This document shows positions 31,379 to 42,440 of a DNA stretch of 64,000 nt, in pieces. Within the stretch, counting starts at the first letter, position 1. Each line of letters starts with the position of its first letter. Origin of the DNA: Fagopyrum homotropicum (Eukaryota > Streptophyta > Magnoliopsida > Caryophyllales > Polygonaceae); NCBI GenBank assembly GCA_033239125.1, contig BSWB01000004.1, forward strand, positions 58,093,501-58,157,500, written 5' to 3'. A program made the position numbers and the translations under genes. The notes under the pieces are model-generated. The model ran no database searches, had not been told where the DNA came from, and saw only the letters and a program-made list of their open reading frames with translations.

Positions 31379-33838
31379 ATGCGAAGAACCCGCACTGGGA
31401 AGGAAATCGTTCCTTACGATCCCGAACCAGAAAAGACATACAAGCGACGATTAAGAGAAGCAAAAATGGCCCAACAAGACAACCGCGATCTTGAAGCCGA
31501 ATTGAAAGAGGCGTTAGAACTGCTACGCCTCAGCAAGGAAGAACTAAGGCGAGAGAAAGAAGAAACTCGCACCAAAACTGAAACAATCGAAGCAGAAATG
31601 GCCGTCATACGAGACAAGATTCTACTTCGACCGAGGGACGACCTAGTTCCCGATGCTGGACCGAGGCAGGTTCTAGTTGCTGACCCTCGACCGAGGCAGG
31701 TTCCAGTACCAGACGCCCCGGACGAGATACATCCACCTCGGATGCCAGTCCGAGATGTTCTTCTTGCAGGAATCCCACAAACCCTAGGTCAAAGGATGGA
31801 CCCTAATCAACAACTGAGGCGTCCAGGAGTCAACCTAGGAGATCCAGCGGACCATGACTATGAACTTCGACCGCAAGTTCTATCCATGATTCGCCAATGC
31901 CAATTCGGAGGGACGGAGAAGGAATCACCACATCAACATCTTCAAAACTACGAGATTTTGATGGAAACCTTGCGACCTTCCAGAATTGAAAATAACAACT
32001 ACAAGCTAAGACCTTTTTTCTTTTCTTTAAAAGATAGAGCTCTTACTTGGTATCAATCTCTTCCTCCAGGAAAAATCAGCACATGGGAAGAGATGACTAC
32101 GGAATTCTTGACCAAATTCTTTCCCCCTTCAAAGACAGCTGAAATGAGAGGGAAGATCAATGCTTTCATTATGAAGGACAAGGAGAGCTTGTCCAAGTCA
32201 TGGGAACGGTTCAAGGACATCCTTTTGGATTGCCCACATCATGGGATTCCAAAAATCGAGTTGTTGGAGATCTACTTCAAAGGACTGGACGGAAGCACCC
32301 AGTTCAATCTCCCTCTACTCTCCGCCGGTACCTTCATGGACATGGCGATTGACGAGGCTTGGGACTTCATCGAGAAGCAAGCCTTGCATATGGAGAAGTA
32401 CACCCACCAAGGAGCTGAAGGTGGAGTTAAAAGAGTCAACTTTCAAGAGACTCAATCCAACAACAATCAACTCACGTCTTTGAAGAATGACGTGAAGCAA
32501 TTGAAGGAACTCTTGGTTGCTCAAACCAAGAGGGAAGAGCAAGGACAAAGGAACAACAACAACGGGTACCGTAACAACAACAACGGTTCCCGGAACAACA
32601 AATACAACAACAACAATAGAGGATCCAATAGCAATAATTGGAGGGCGAACAACCAAAATAACGGTAACAATCATTCAAACTCCAACTCTAACGATTCCTC
32701 TAACCCTTTCCTCTCTTCCCCTTCTACTTCTTCTTCTACTCCATTAAAAAGCCAAGGGCAAGGATCAAGTTCGTCTCAGCCGGAAAAAAAAGACGCAGTT
32801 CTGGAGGCTATCTTGATCAAGCTTAGTGCTATGGAGACTTCAATGACTTCATTTTCGAGGGCCCAAAAGTCCTTCGAACAACAACTTGCGAGTAGGGCGA
32901 ATGAAGCGCCAAGAGATCCAGGGAAGCTTCCAGCAAAGACGGAAAGCAACCCTAAGGGCCAGTGCATGGCCATAACGACGAGGAGTGGACTCAAAACTGC
33001 AGATCCAGCACCTCGTTCGACGCAGACCACCTCGGTCCAGATCCAGTCGAAGAACACCTCGACCGAGATGCCAACCGGGGCGGAGCAACAGAAAGCGGAG
33101 GGGAAAACTGAAGTTTATGTTCCACCTCCTGCATTCAAACCACCACTTCCATTCCCCCAGTCAAGGGCCAGAGCACATCTAGACAAGCACTTTGGTAAGT
33201 TCCTTGACTTGATGAATAAGCTGCATATTAACATTCCTTTCCTTGATGCCATTCTAGGAATGCCTGCCTATGGGAAGTTCTTAAAGGAGATCCTATCAAG
33301 GAAAAGGAAATTGGGAGACTATGGTGAAGTTAGGATGACATCTAAATCCTCGGAGCTTATAAAGATCATGAAGGAGAAGATGCCACCTAAATTAAGAGAT
33401 CCCGGCTCATTTAGCATTCCCATTCAAGTTGGGGATGCCACTTGTGAAGCCCTTTGTGATCTAGGAGCCAGCGTGAGCATCATCCCGCTGGAGCTATGCA
33501 TGAAGATCGGACTTGGAGAGCCCAAGCCGGTCAAGATTCGACTTTATATGGCAGATCGCTCCATCACCCATCCTGTGGGCATCTTGGAGGACGTTCCGGT
33601 CAAGTTAGGTAACTTCTATCTTCTTATAGATTTTGTTGTACTTGACATTCCCGTAGATTATCCTGTTCCTATTATTCTCGGGAGGCCATTTCTAGCAACT
33701 TCGGGTTGCAATGTGGATTACAAGAACGCCAAGTTGAAATTCAACATTGGTGGCGATGAGGTGGAGTTCGCACTACTTGCAGCCATGAAAGGGGAGCAGA
33801 TAACTGATGATATCTTCAACATCTACGATGAGGAATAA
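31379..33838 (+). CDS. B Gag-protease polyprotein (819 aa)
   Basis: I choose the ATG at 31379 (MRRTRTGKEIVPYDPEPEKT) because C starts at the same homologous residue; an in-frame ATG lies 11 codons upstream. Order: N-terminal coil (residues 20-85), spacer containing CTCGACCGAGG cassettes (85-125), capsid (about 180-345, HQHLQNYEILMETLRP ... YFKGLDG), Asn-rich tract (390-440) in place of a zinc knuckle, and protease with CDLGASVSIIP near 692 (D-L-G, as usual in Athila) and PIILGRPFLATSG near 775. It ends at TAA (33836-33838) where C continues into pol. Gag and a protease could still be made from B itself. Confidence 0.88.
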   Translation: MRRTRTGKEIVPYDPEPEKTYKRRLREAKMAQQDNRDLEAELKEALELLRLSKEELRREKEETRTKTETIEAEMAVIRDKILLRPRDDLVPDAGPRQVLVADPRPRQVPVPDAPDEIHPPRMPVRDVLLAGIPQTLGQRMDPNQQLRRPGVNLGDPADHDYELRPQVLSMIRQCQFGGTEKESPHQHLQNYEILMETLRPSRIENNNYKLRPFFFSLKDRALTWYQSLPPGKISTWEEMTTEFLTKFFPPSKTAEMRGKINAFIMKDKESLSKSWERFKDILLDCPHHGIPKIELLEIYFKGLDGSTQFNLPLLSAGTFMDMAIDEAWDFIEKQALHMEKYTHQGAEGGVKRVNFQETQSNNNQLTSLKNDVKQLKELLVAQTKREEQGQRNNNNGYRNNNNGSRNNKYNNNNRGSNSNNWRANNQNNGNNHSNSNSNDSSNPFLSSPSTSSSTPLKSQGQGSSSSQPEKKDAVLEAILIKLSAMETSMTSFSRAQKSFEQQLASRANEAPRDPGKLPAKTESNPKGQCMAITTRSGLKTADPAPRSTQTTSVQIQSKNTSTEMPTGAEQQKAEGKTEVYVPPPAFKPPLPFPQSRARAHLDKHFGKFLDLMNKLHINIPFLDAILGMPAYGKFLKEILSRKRKLGDYGEVRMTSKSSELIKIMKEKMPPKLRDPGSFSIPIQVGDATCEALCDLGASVSIIPLELCMKIGLGEPKPVKIRLYMADRSITHPVGILEDVPVKLGNFYLLIDFVVLDIPVDYPVPIILGRPFLATSGCNVDYKNAKLKFNIGGDEVEFALLAAMKGEQITDDIFNIYDEE
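31626..31757. repeat. CTCGACCGAGG motifs inside B gag
   Basis: CTTCGACCGAGGGACG, GACCGAGGCAGG, CCTCGACCGAGGCAGG and ACCTCGGATG in the reading frame, encoding a (R)PRQV-type repeat. The LTR motif thus also occupies coding sequence without breaking the frame. Confidence 0.7.
33008..33083. repeat. CCTCGGTC motifs in B Gag C-terminal spacer
   Basis: ACCTCGTTCGACG, CACCTCGGTCCAG, CACCTCGACCGAGATG and ACCGGGGCGG in frame, between the C-terminal Gag coil and the protease. Confidence 0.65.
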
Positions 33839-35512
33839 TCAAGAGAATTGGTGAGCTCTATCCTTATTAACGATCCACTTGAAAGAGTTATAAGTTTTAG
33901 TTTAATAGAGGAAGGTATAGATGCTTCTTGTGATGCAGATATACGGAGCTTGAAAGCACTGGAAGAAGATCCAGGAGCTAAAACTGAGACACTAATCATG
34001 GAGACGAAGATCTCCAATTTCGGTTCCAGTTGCAGTACCTCGACCGAGGCACTTCCTGGACTGAGCGAGGCGACTGAAGAACATCTCGGTCAACGCCTCT
34101 GCGCCTCGACCGAGGTCGATGGCGAGATGATGTCAACTGAGTCTACTGAGAATAATACTCTTCTTACTCACTTCTCTGACATTCATCCTCAGTTGGTGGA
34201 ACATTCCATCCACCAACTTTTTGATAAAAACGGACCTTGGTATGCTGATATTGTAAATTATCTTGTTTGCCAGGAAACACCGCCCGGATTGACGTACTCT
34301 CAAAAGAAGAGATTCTTCAAGGAAGTACGACATTATTACTGGGATGAGCCGCTGCTATTCAAGCGCGGACCGGATGAGATGCTTCGAAGATGCATTCCGG
34401 AAGATGAGGTTAATAGCGTTATACGGCACTGTCATTCGCTTCCTTGTGGAGGACATGCTAGCACAGATAAAACATGTGCTAAGGTATTGCGTTCCGGTTT
34501 CTTTTGGCCTACATTATTTAAGGATGTACAAGCTTTTGTTGTCTCTTGTGATGCATGCCAAAGAACAGGAAATTTATCAAGGAGGAACGAAATGCCACTC
34601 AATAACATCCAAGAGGTGGAAATCTTTGATGTATGGGGGATTGACTTCATGGGACCTTTCCCATCCTCCGGAGGAAACCTCTACATCCTTCTTGCGGTTG
34701 ATTACGTCTCTAGATGGGTTGAAGCCATTGCTTGTCCCACTAATGACGCCAAGGTGGTTGTGAAGTTCTTGAACAGAACCATCTTTCCACGGTTTGGAAC
34801 TCCGCGCATCATCATTAGCGATGGAGGAACGCATTTCATCAACCGGAAGTTCAAGGCACTTCTATCGAAGTATGGGGTAACCCACAAGGTATCAACTGCT
34901 TATCACCCTCAAACTAGTGGACAGGTCGAGATCTCGAATAGAGAAATCAAAGCAATTTTGGAGAAGACCGTCTCTAGAACGAGGAAGGATTGGTCCATGA
35001 AATTGGATGATGCTCTTTGGGCATACAAGACCGCATTTAAGACTCCCATAGGTACCACCCCTTATAATTTGGTATATGGGAAGTCTTGCCATTTGCCCGT
35101 CGAATTGGAACACAAAGCCTATTGGGCGATCAAATGGTTGAATTTCGACATTAAGGAGGCCGGCGAGAAGCGACTATTGGAACTCAACGAGCTGGAAGAG
35201 CTGCGTTTGAACGCTTATGAGAATGCCAAAATCTACAAGGAAAGGACGAAGAGATGGCATGACAAGCGTATCGTCCCAAAGGAGCTTAACGAAGGAGACT
35301 TAGTTCTACTCTTCAACTCCCGACTCCGCCTTTTTCCAGGTAAGTTAAAATCTAGATGGACCGGACGTTATGTTGTGAAACATGTTTTTCCTCATGGTGC
35401 AGTTGAAATATGGGGCGAAACTAGCGGAAGCTTCAAGGTCAACGGTCATAGACTTAAGAAGTACCAACCGGAAACTCCGGTTGAGGAGGTTACACCAATA
35501 TACCTCATTTGA
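33839..35512 (+). CDS. B integrase ORF directly after protease; RT and RNase H deleted
   Basis: Same frame as gag-protease, separated only by the TAA at 33836, and open for about 557 codons. No good ATG stands at the start, so expression would need readthrough or reinitiation. After a spacer with CTCGACCGAGG cassettes (34036-34120) comes the pre-integrase region (WYADIVNYLVCQETPPGLTY), HHCC finger (HCHSLPCGGH near 34425, CDACQR near 34549), DVWGIDFMGPFP (34630), IISDGGTHF (34810), GQVEISNREIK (34920) and a C-terminus with FPGKLKSRWTG and FPHGAVEIWG. All catalytic D, D, E residues are present. Compared with C, everything from the post-protease spacer to just after RNase H is missing. Confidence 0.85.
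   Translation, partial: SRELVSSILINDPLERVISFSLIEEGIDASCDADIRSLKALEEDPGAKTETLIMETKISNFGSSCSTSTEALPGLSEATEEHLGQRLCASTEVDGEMMSTESTENNTLLTHFSDIHPQLVEHSIHQLFDKNGPWYADIVNYLVCQETPPGLTYSQKKRFFKEVRHYYWDEPLLFKRGPDEMLRRCIPEDEVNSVIRHCHSLPCGGHASTDKTCAKVLRSGFFWPTLFKDVQAFVVSCDACQRTGNLSRRNEMPLNNIQEVEIFDVWGIDFMGPFPSSGGNLYILLAVDYVSRWVEAIACPTNDAKVVVKFLNRTIFPRFGTPRIIISDGGTHFINRKFKALLSKYGVTHKVSTAYHPQTSGQVEISNREIKAILEKTVSRTRKDWSMKLDDALWAYKTAFKTPIGTTPYNLVYGKSCHLPVELEHKAYWAIKWLNFDIKEAGEKRLLELNELEELRLNAYENAKIYKERTKRWHDKRIVPKELNEGDLVLLFNSRLRLFPGKLKSRWTGRYVVKHVFPHGAVEIWGETSGSFKVNGHRLKKYQPETPVEEVTPIYLI
34036..34120. repeat. CTCGACCGAGG cassette at the RT deletion site of B
   Basis: ACCTCGACCGAGGCAC, GAGCGAGGCGAC, ACATCTCGGTCAACG and GCCTCGACCGAGGTCG within 85 bp. 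C has its own motif type at the equivalent post-protease spacer (52689-52805). The deletion that removed RT/RNase H begins at or near this cassette. Confidence 0.7.
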
Positions 35513-35546
35513 TGATGCATTATGGTCCAACTAGCGACCTTAAACC

Positions 35547-35572
35547 AAGCGCTTCTTGGGAGGCAACCCAAG
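35547..35572 (+). other. Conserved post-pol palindrome and hairpin, B
   Basis: AAGCGCTT followed by CTTGGG-AGGCAA-CCCAAG and then GTATTGC. The junction AAG|GTATT resembles a 5' splice site. Same as in A1 and C. Confidence 0.7.
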
Positions 35573-36322
35573 GTATTGCTTTCTTTTCCCGTTTTCTAGT
35601 CTAGCTTAGATAGTTTGCTTTTGCTTTGTTTTGTTTGTTTTTGGCGTCCTACACAGATGACAAGAAACATCTAAGGAAGGAGCATAACTGGAAGTTCAGA
35701 AGTTCAAGAATTCGAAAAGACGAAGTTTGACTGAGACACCTCGGTCCAGTCGAGGCCACCTCGACCGAGTTGATTCTTGAGCAACCGAGGCGACTAGGGT
35801 TTCGGCAGAACCACCTCGGTCCGTACCACCTCGGTCCAGTCGAGACCATCTCGACCGAGGTGACAGCAGTTCCAGGAACAGTATAAAAGGGAAAAAAATT
35901 CTGTTTTCACTTTTTACCTTCTTCGACTCGACCGCGGCGCCTTCTCACCTCGCTTACTCAAATCTTGCTCGTTTTCGAAGATTTCCGCTTCCAAACTACG
36001 ATTGAAGAGTAGAGGATCCCATTGCAAGTACAGACCTGCGAAGAAATTGAACGAATCGACCGAAACGAGGTAAAAACAGTCAAAACCCTAACTTGTTCGT
36101 TCGTTTCGATTTGGGCTTTGGTTGCCCTTGAATCTGCTGAGAAAAGGCTTAAGTACCCCATAGGAAGCAATTGTAGTGAATTTTGGGGGAAAAGAACTGG
36201 ATTTCTGAGATTTGAATCGCAAACTGTTATGCCTCAGTCCAGTCGAACTACATCTCGACCAAGGTGATTCTTGAGGATTGTCAGCGACCGAGGTGATCTG
36301 ACAGTAGCTGAAAAAAAAAAAA
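35573..36322 (+). other. B region between pol and ORF1, rich in cassettes
   Basis: No gene. It holds dense CTCGACCGAGG / ACCTCGGTCCAGTCGAG motifs at 35736-35863 (about seven copies), one near 35932 and more at 36231-36299. T-rich runs near 35578-35640 could serve a splice acceptor or branch region. It ends in an A12-13 run right before the ORF1 start codon. Confidence 0.65.
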
Positions 36323-37753
36323 ATGAGTTCCGAACGTCGCCTTACCCTCAGAGATAGATCCTCACCTTCCCCTCCTTCCTCTTCTTCCCGACCTTACCGC
36401 CCGGTGATCCACGAGAGATGCTAGGTAGATTATGAGCGTATAGCTAGCCGTCCAGTGATTGCACCACGTTTCCTGGACGTGTCAGCTTTTGATTGCCTAG
36501 GGGTAGATGGAGACCTTAGGCGGATGATCACCACAGTGGGCTGGATCAGTTTACTGAGATCCGAGCCCCAACCTACTTGGAGCCGACCCTAGAGTTCGTT
36601 AGCTCCTTTTCCTACCTTCCCACAGAACAGTCTGTGAAGTACCGGTTGATGAACCGAAACTTCATAGTACCCCTCGAGGTTTGGAGAGACATCTTCGGCT
36701 TTCTTGAGCCCACCGCCACTGACTTCCCTTCCCGATCTGTAGCTAGGGAGTTCTGGGGGCAGATTGCCCATATTATTGAGCATGCAGATAGATGGCGCCC
36801 TAGAGATTCCAGGGAGAAGGTCATCTTCCACCTAGCCTTTAGGTTAGCCCATAGGATATTCAGCGAGACACTTCTGGCGCGTACTGAGACGCCCCAGAAG
36901 ATCCGACAGGGCAAGCTTTTCAGTCTGTACTGTATGGTTACGGGGGGTTTCCCGGACTTTGGCTTGATCTTGGCAGAGGACCTGCACAAGATCAAGGCCA
37001 AGGCGAAGGGAGACATCTGCTGCGGAGGTCTTGTCACCCACATAGCTGCTTTTCATGGCATGGACCTCAGTGCGTGTACGATGGTGGCGGCTCCGAAGCC
37101 GCTTGGATTTGCAGGAGATGATCACTCGGAGGATTCTAGTTCCCCGAGGTCTGACCACTCCATATGTTGCTATGCCATGGGAGCTGACTGCGCCACAGGG
37201 GATCCGATGGTCTGCCCAGTTCACCGTTTATGACCCGCATTATTGGTAGACAGCTTGGGCTCCACTTATGAAGGATCATAGGGAGGCAGCAGCTGCCCCA
37301 GCTGAGGAGGAGGAGGAGGCTGATGACGAGGATACAGTGGATGAGAGAGATGGTGGAGTCCCGATGGATACAGGGACATATACTGCAGGGACGAGCGCGC
37401 CACCGATTATAGATCTGGACGATGACATTAAGGCTGAGCCTACACCTGCTGCATCACCTGCTAGATCTGCTAGGCGTAGGACATGCCGTCATAGAGATTC
37501 AGAGGCTCATCGTCGGATCGATGATCTGACAGATCAGATGATAGATTCTTATGTTGCCCTCACTGTGGACATGCATGAGAGATTTGCTGCCCAGCACCGA
37601 CAGATTGACAGCTGGACTCATCAGATGTTAGAGGGCCAGCACTATCAGCGCAGGATGATGGAGATACAGTTCCAGCAGGCTATGGGCTATCCGTTCGACC
37701 CGACCCAGTATCCGTACGTACCAACACAACCACCACCGGATCGCGACTATTGA
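36323..37753 (+). pseudogene. B ORF1 (Athila ORF-1 type, envelope position), broken
   Basis: Starts ATGAGTTCC at 36323. It is stopped by TAG near 36422, shifted near 36555 and again near 37100-37270. The clean middle part (36577-37090) matches ORF1 of C in order: KYRLMNRNF, IFGFLEP, FWGQIAHIIEHADRWRPRD, RTETPQKI, GGLVTHIAAFHGMDLS. The end (37268-37753) is acidic and then carries a helix-rich tail (HRRIDDLTDQMIDSY) with proline-rich C-terminus, as in C. It resembles the Athila ORF-1 family of unknown function. I see no signal peptide or membrane segment. Confidence 0.8.
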
Positions 37754-39224
37754 GGAGCTGCAGGATTTTCTTTATTCTATTTTTATGCAGTTCAGCTATT
37801 TATCCGGTGAGTACTCTTATTTTTAGACTTATATTGACCCACTGGGACAGTGTGTCCCAAGTATGGGGTGTTTGTATTTATTTGATGACTTCGATGTACG
37901 ACTTATTTGATCGGATATTTCATATTTATGCTTCAGTTGCCTTTATATGTTTATCTGATGTTACATGCATATTTACAGGTTATTTGATTGAGAAAAACGT
38001 CGAAATTGAAAAAAAAAAAAAACGGTTTTAAAAAAAAAAAAAATTTTTTTGACCTCGACCGAGTCAGTCTTGGCCAAACGAGGCGTTTCACCTCGGTTGA
38101 CCCAAGAACACCTCGACCAAGGTGGGTTAACTGAGAGTTTTCGAAAATTATTTTTGTGTTACTTATCTGGATATGATCTCAGTGAAGATCTTGCTTACTG
38201 ACTGGTTTTAAATTCTTTATGTGTTTGAAAGGTTTTATAATATGTTTAAGTTGCTAAATGCTTTGTTTGAAATTATTGGCATGTTTAATACTTTGTTTTA
38301 TCTAAATTATATTGAATTTGAAGGTTGACACCACAAGATAAGTTCTCTCACTTTCTTCCTGGAAAGACCAAGGCAATTCATTCTTTTCTCTTCTTCTTCT
38401 TGATCATGCTTAGCCCCTCATATACATTTTGCCTCCCTTTACCTATCTGGGAATTTGGAAGCAAGCGAAGTGGTGAAAGCAAGTGAAGTTAAAATTGAGA
38501 ACTTGGCTGGAAGTGAAAGTGTTAGAAAGTAATTTTAGGTTTGGGGAAGTCAATCATGAAGATGAGTAACTCGGCACCATTCACATAGCCGGGTGTTTGT
38601 GTCTTGCCAAAGTCGGATTGAGCGATATTCCTAACGGGTCATGGTATGTGCATCAAGGGTTTGATTCATCTCAAGAAATTGATGATTGCTGATTTCCTAG
38701 GCTTCGGTTATTGTGCACCTCTGTCCATGCATCCCAAAAAGTAAAGTAAAAAGAAAAAAGTGCGAAATAAGCAAAGCTTATTGGTGGAAGATGTTGCAAG
38801 TCAAAGTGGAAGTGATGTTCATCCTTTTCCCGGATTCTAGCACCACATTACCTTACACACATCCCTACCCTACACGTTTCTTGACCTTTTCTTTTGGGAA
38901 GCCCTTGAGACCTTGAGCTTGTTGATTGACTTAGTGGTTTAAACTGGATTATACATGATTAATTTTGATAATTATGACTTATTATGCATTCTATGGTTTT
39001 ATGCAAAGATGAACAACTTTTCTATATTTATAAAATGTTTTGATCATGTTTGGATTTTAAATTCCATGAAGTATTCTCTTAGAGTGATCTATGATTGTTG
39101 CACACCATAAAAATGTTTTTTTGAAAGACTTTTCATTGATTTTTATGACTTATAATCCATTCTATCTTGTCTTCTATATGCGGAGCTTGCTTGGGGACAC
39201 GCAAGGGCTATGTATGAGGTATTT
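37754..39224 (+). other. B 3' non-coding region: two hairpin/PPT modules and conserved block
   Basis: Holds hairpin CACT-GGGAC-AGTG (37840-37852) followed by CAAGTATGGGGTG (37858-37870), A-rich runs (38010-38045), a CTCGACCGAG cassette (38051-38125), the conserved block (38536-38735), and at the LTR a hairpin CTTGC-N10-GCAAG (39186-39205) with TATGTATGAGGTATTT before TGATAG. No supported gene. Confidence 0.75.
38536..38735 (+). other. Conserved 3' non-coding block, B copy
   Basis: GGTTTGGGGAAGTCAATCAT, GAGTAACTCGGCACCATTCA, CCGGGTGTTTGTG, CTTGCCAAAGTCGGATTGAG, then CCTAGGCTTCGGTTATTGTG. Nearly identical in C (46401-46598, - strand) although gag, LTR and ORF1 have diverged much more. Confidence 0.8.
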
Positions 39225-40987
39225 TGATAGCATGAATTATAGTCTATATTTTGGGGTTTGTTTGGACGTTTTATCTTCAATAATCTTCATGATTGTATGT
39301 ATAATATGAGATTATATTACCATTTCATCTACCTTTGCGGGAATCGAGGTCTACACCTAGTTTTGCTGTAATTGTAGGTAAAATGGCACGTTTTGCATCA
39401 AAAAGGAACAAATAGAGCTATGGAGTCATTGGAGCTACATTGAGGAGCATAAGGAACCATCCAGGAAGCATAGCCATGGATTAAGGATTCACTTTGGACC
39501 AGTTTTGAGAGATTTCACATTCAATTATGACTCACCTCGGTTGACCAGAGATTTATCTCGACCGAGGTGATCCAGAGACGTCGACTCGACCGAGGAGAAC
39601 ACCTAGGACGCGGCGAGAATATTTTATTCTTGGCTGAGATCTTTTATCTTTGGAAGGTGATCTTATATTTTTGGGTTTGGCTCCTGGAAGGAAGAAGATC
39701 TTATATTTTTACCTATTTTTATGGGAAGAGATCTTTCTAAGATATCTTATCTTTGGAGGGTTATTTTCCTATAAAAAGGGTTGGATTTTCACAAATCCAA
39801 CATCCCGCTTACACCGGAGAGTGCTATACCACCGATCAGGGTTTTACACCGTTGCAGCCATACTCCAGTTGGGAGTTTCGAAGAACCTTTTTGAAGGTTG
39901 AAGGAAGATTGAAGATCATAGCTTTTATAGCTTTTTGGAGGGTTTTGTAAGATTGTCTTTAATTCCCTTCCTTGTTGTCTTGTCTTGTTGGATTGCTATC
40001 CAAGGAACGCTTTTGTTGTGATATTTGATTCAGTTGCTGAAGTCTTTTCCATTAAATTCTTCTTGTTCAAATATTCACCTTCTTCCCATATATTTAATAC
40101 TTTCATAATGATGATGAGTGGCTAATTTCCTTGTGTGATTCTAGGGTGATTGGCTGAAGGTTGTGGGAAAAACAATGATAGAATAATCTTAGATTCCAGT
40201 AGGACCCTGAAAGTTCGAGTCTTTAACCTTAACCCTAAGCATCTCGTTCAGTCGATGAACATCTCGGCCGGGGTGGAATTTAGCTGACCGAGGTGACTTA
40301 TCTGATCCTAAACTGAGAGTTAAGTGTTAGAGTTTGCCAAATCCTATCCTTATTACACCTTTCCTGGTTCAAAGCAAGCTTAGGATGAGACTTACCCGGT
40401 AATTCCTTAGTTTGTATACCAACGATCATAAGTGTAGGTAATAAAGGTTTATCCTTTATTGGGGTTTGAGTGTGCTTCCATCCCATCTTTGTGAGTTAGC
40501 CTGAGACTTACCCGGTAAAGGTTGATTCTATTCCCTTAGGTGGTGTGTTAGTTTGAGGTTATAGTTCTTTATTTTCATTCCTTGAGACTTACCCGGTAAT
40601 AGGAGTTACGGTTTAGGATTAGAGAGTAGTGAGACTTACCCGGTGATCTACTCCACTTTAGTAACACCTTCCCCTTGCAAAAATCTCAGCTTTATCCGCT
40701 TATCTTTAGATCTTGAGTTGGAACCACAATTGGACGCTTTAATCCCTAGAATTGCATGTTTGCTTTATTGACTTCTTATTCATCTTTGATTGTGTTAATT
40801 GCTCTTGTGGTTAGTATTCACGAAGCTTACTGGTTATTGACTTTGTTTCACCGAGTCCCTGTGATAGACCCTTGGAATTCCTTGCTTTTACTACGATTGA
40901 CCCGTACACTGCGGGTTCGCATCCTTGTTTTAAGCTGAAGTCTAGGGTTATAAATTTAAAGCTTGCACACACCGTTTGGAGCGAACA
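39225..40987 (+). mobile_element. B 3' LTR (1,763 bp)
   Basis: Near copy of 29491-31252 with roughly 30 substitutions by eye and one 1-base indel. Cassettes at 39533-39600 and 40240-40297; TATA box at 39769-39779. Followed by AACAC, the target duplication. Confidence 0.94.
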
Positions 40988-41993
40988 AACACTCTGGTTG
41001 TGCTAAGACAGGAGCAGAAGTCAAACGCCTCTTCAACTCCTCAAAACTCTGAGCACACTCGTCGGTCCAAACAAATCTAGTAGTCTTCCTCAAAAGACTA
41101 GTCAGTGGGCGGGCAATCACAGAAAATCCCTCCACAAAGCGTCTGTAATAACCGGCTAAGCCAATAAAGCTACGCACTTTCTTGACGTTCGTCGGTGTCG
41201 CCCATGCCGCAACAGACTCGATCTTTGCCGGTTCAACCATGATCCCATCGGCGGAGACAATTTGTCCAAGGAAAGCAACCTCAGATAACCAAAACTCGCA
41301 CTTAGAGAGCTTGGCATACAGCTCTCTATCCCTCAAAATCTGCAATACCGTCCTCAAGTGTCCCGCATGCTCCTCTCTGCTACGAGAGTACACCATAATG
41401 TCATCAATGAAAACCACTACGAACTGATCTAGGAAGTCGATGAAGATGTTGTTCATCAACTCCATGAAAACTGTTGGGGCATTCGTCAGCCCAAATGGCA
41501 TCACTACAAACTTGTAGTGTCCATAACAGGTACGAAATGCCGTCCTGTGCACATCGTCCTCTCTCACCCTTAGCTGGTGATATCCTGAACGCAAGTCAAT
41601 CCTGGAGAAGACTGTCGCTCCCTACAGCTGATCAAGTAGATCATCAATACGAGGTAGTGGATACATGTTCGTGATGGTTACCTTGTTCAGCTCTTTGTAA
41701 TCTATACACAGTCTCAACGATCCGTCCTTCTTCCGCACGAAGAGGACCGGTGCACCCCATGGTGAAACACTAGGGCGTATGAAGCCCTTCTCTGCCAACT
41801 CCTCGAGTTGCTTCTTCAGCTCCAACATCTCGACAGGTGCCATACGATATAGGGCCTTCGAGATGGGTCTCGTGCCAGGCTCTAAGTCAATGCCAAAATC
41901 TACGCTCCTCTGAGGTGGCAAGCTAGATGTCTCCGCAAATACGTCTGTAAACTCACAAACCACCGGTATGTCCTCCAAAGCTGGACTCTCCAT
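40988..41993 (-). pseudogene. T4 reverse transcriptase, continued after B
   Basis: 41622-41993 encodes the N-terminal RT (FVRKKDGSLRLCIDYKELNK, LPRIDDLLDQL). One TAG near 41620 (CAG in relatives) interrupts, and 40988-41594 continues LRSGYHQLRV, MPFGLTNAPTVFMELMN and the catalytic box VVVFIDDIMVYS to SAPVLAQPE, where B is inserted. Apart from that stop and the insertion, the RT is complete. Confidence 0.9.
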
Positions 41994-42440
41994 CCTTCAT
42001 GGCGTAGCACCAGAAAGCATCACATCCTTGTGCAATTAGTCTAGCTGCTCGTACAACACTGATGACAGATCCTTTCTTCCCAAGGTCCCAACCCCGGAAG
42101 ACCTCTATCGGACCTAAGTCGGTAGAGACTGTAACAGTCCTCTTACCCACATCTAACACCGCACGGTGTCTACGCATCCAATCCATACCTAATATGACTT
42201 CTTCATACAGCAAAGGCATGACTAAGAAGTCAACAAGTATTACACGAGTCCTTAAACGTAGGGAACAACTACGTATCTCCTGGGTACCTCTGACCCTACT
42301 ACCATCAGGTAACCCTATAGTAAAGGGTGCCACTTCTATGGTAGACAAACTCAAACGCTCAACACAAGAAGTAGAAATAAATGAATACATAGCACCCGTA
42401 TCAAATAAAACTCTAACAGGTAAACCATGTAACAGAATGT
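41994..42440 (-). pseudogene. T4 aspartic protease
   Basis: The - strand reads VLFDTGAMYSFIS near 42385-42415 with an intact DTGA active site, then RVILVDFLVMPL and EVILGMDWMRRHRAVLDV. It is open to a frameshift near 41990. In order between gag and RT. Confidence 0.83.

Larger units (their letters stand above)
29491..40987 (+). mobile_element. B: complete Athila-type element lacking RT and RNase H (11,497 bp)
   Basis: LTRs 29491-31252 and 39225-40987 run TGATAGCATG... to ...GGAGCGAACA and are about 98% identical by eye. The target duplication AACAC is perfect (29486-29490 and 40988-40992). Order: LTR, tRNA-Asp primer site, gag-protease, a stop, integrase, ORF1 remnant, 3' signals, polypurine tract, LTR. 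About 500 codons (RT and RNase H) are missing compared with C. It therefore needed RT in trans. It sits in the RNase H region of T4. Confidence 0.95.
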
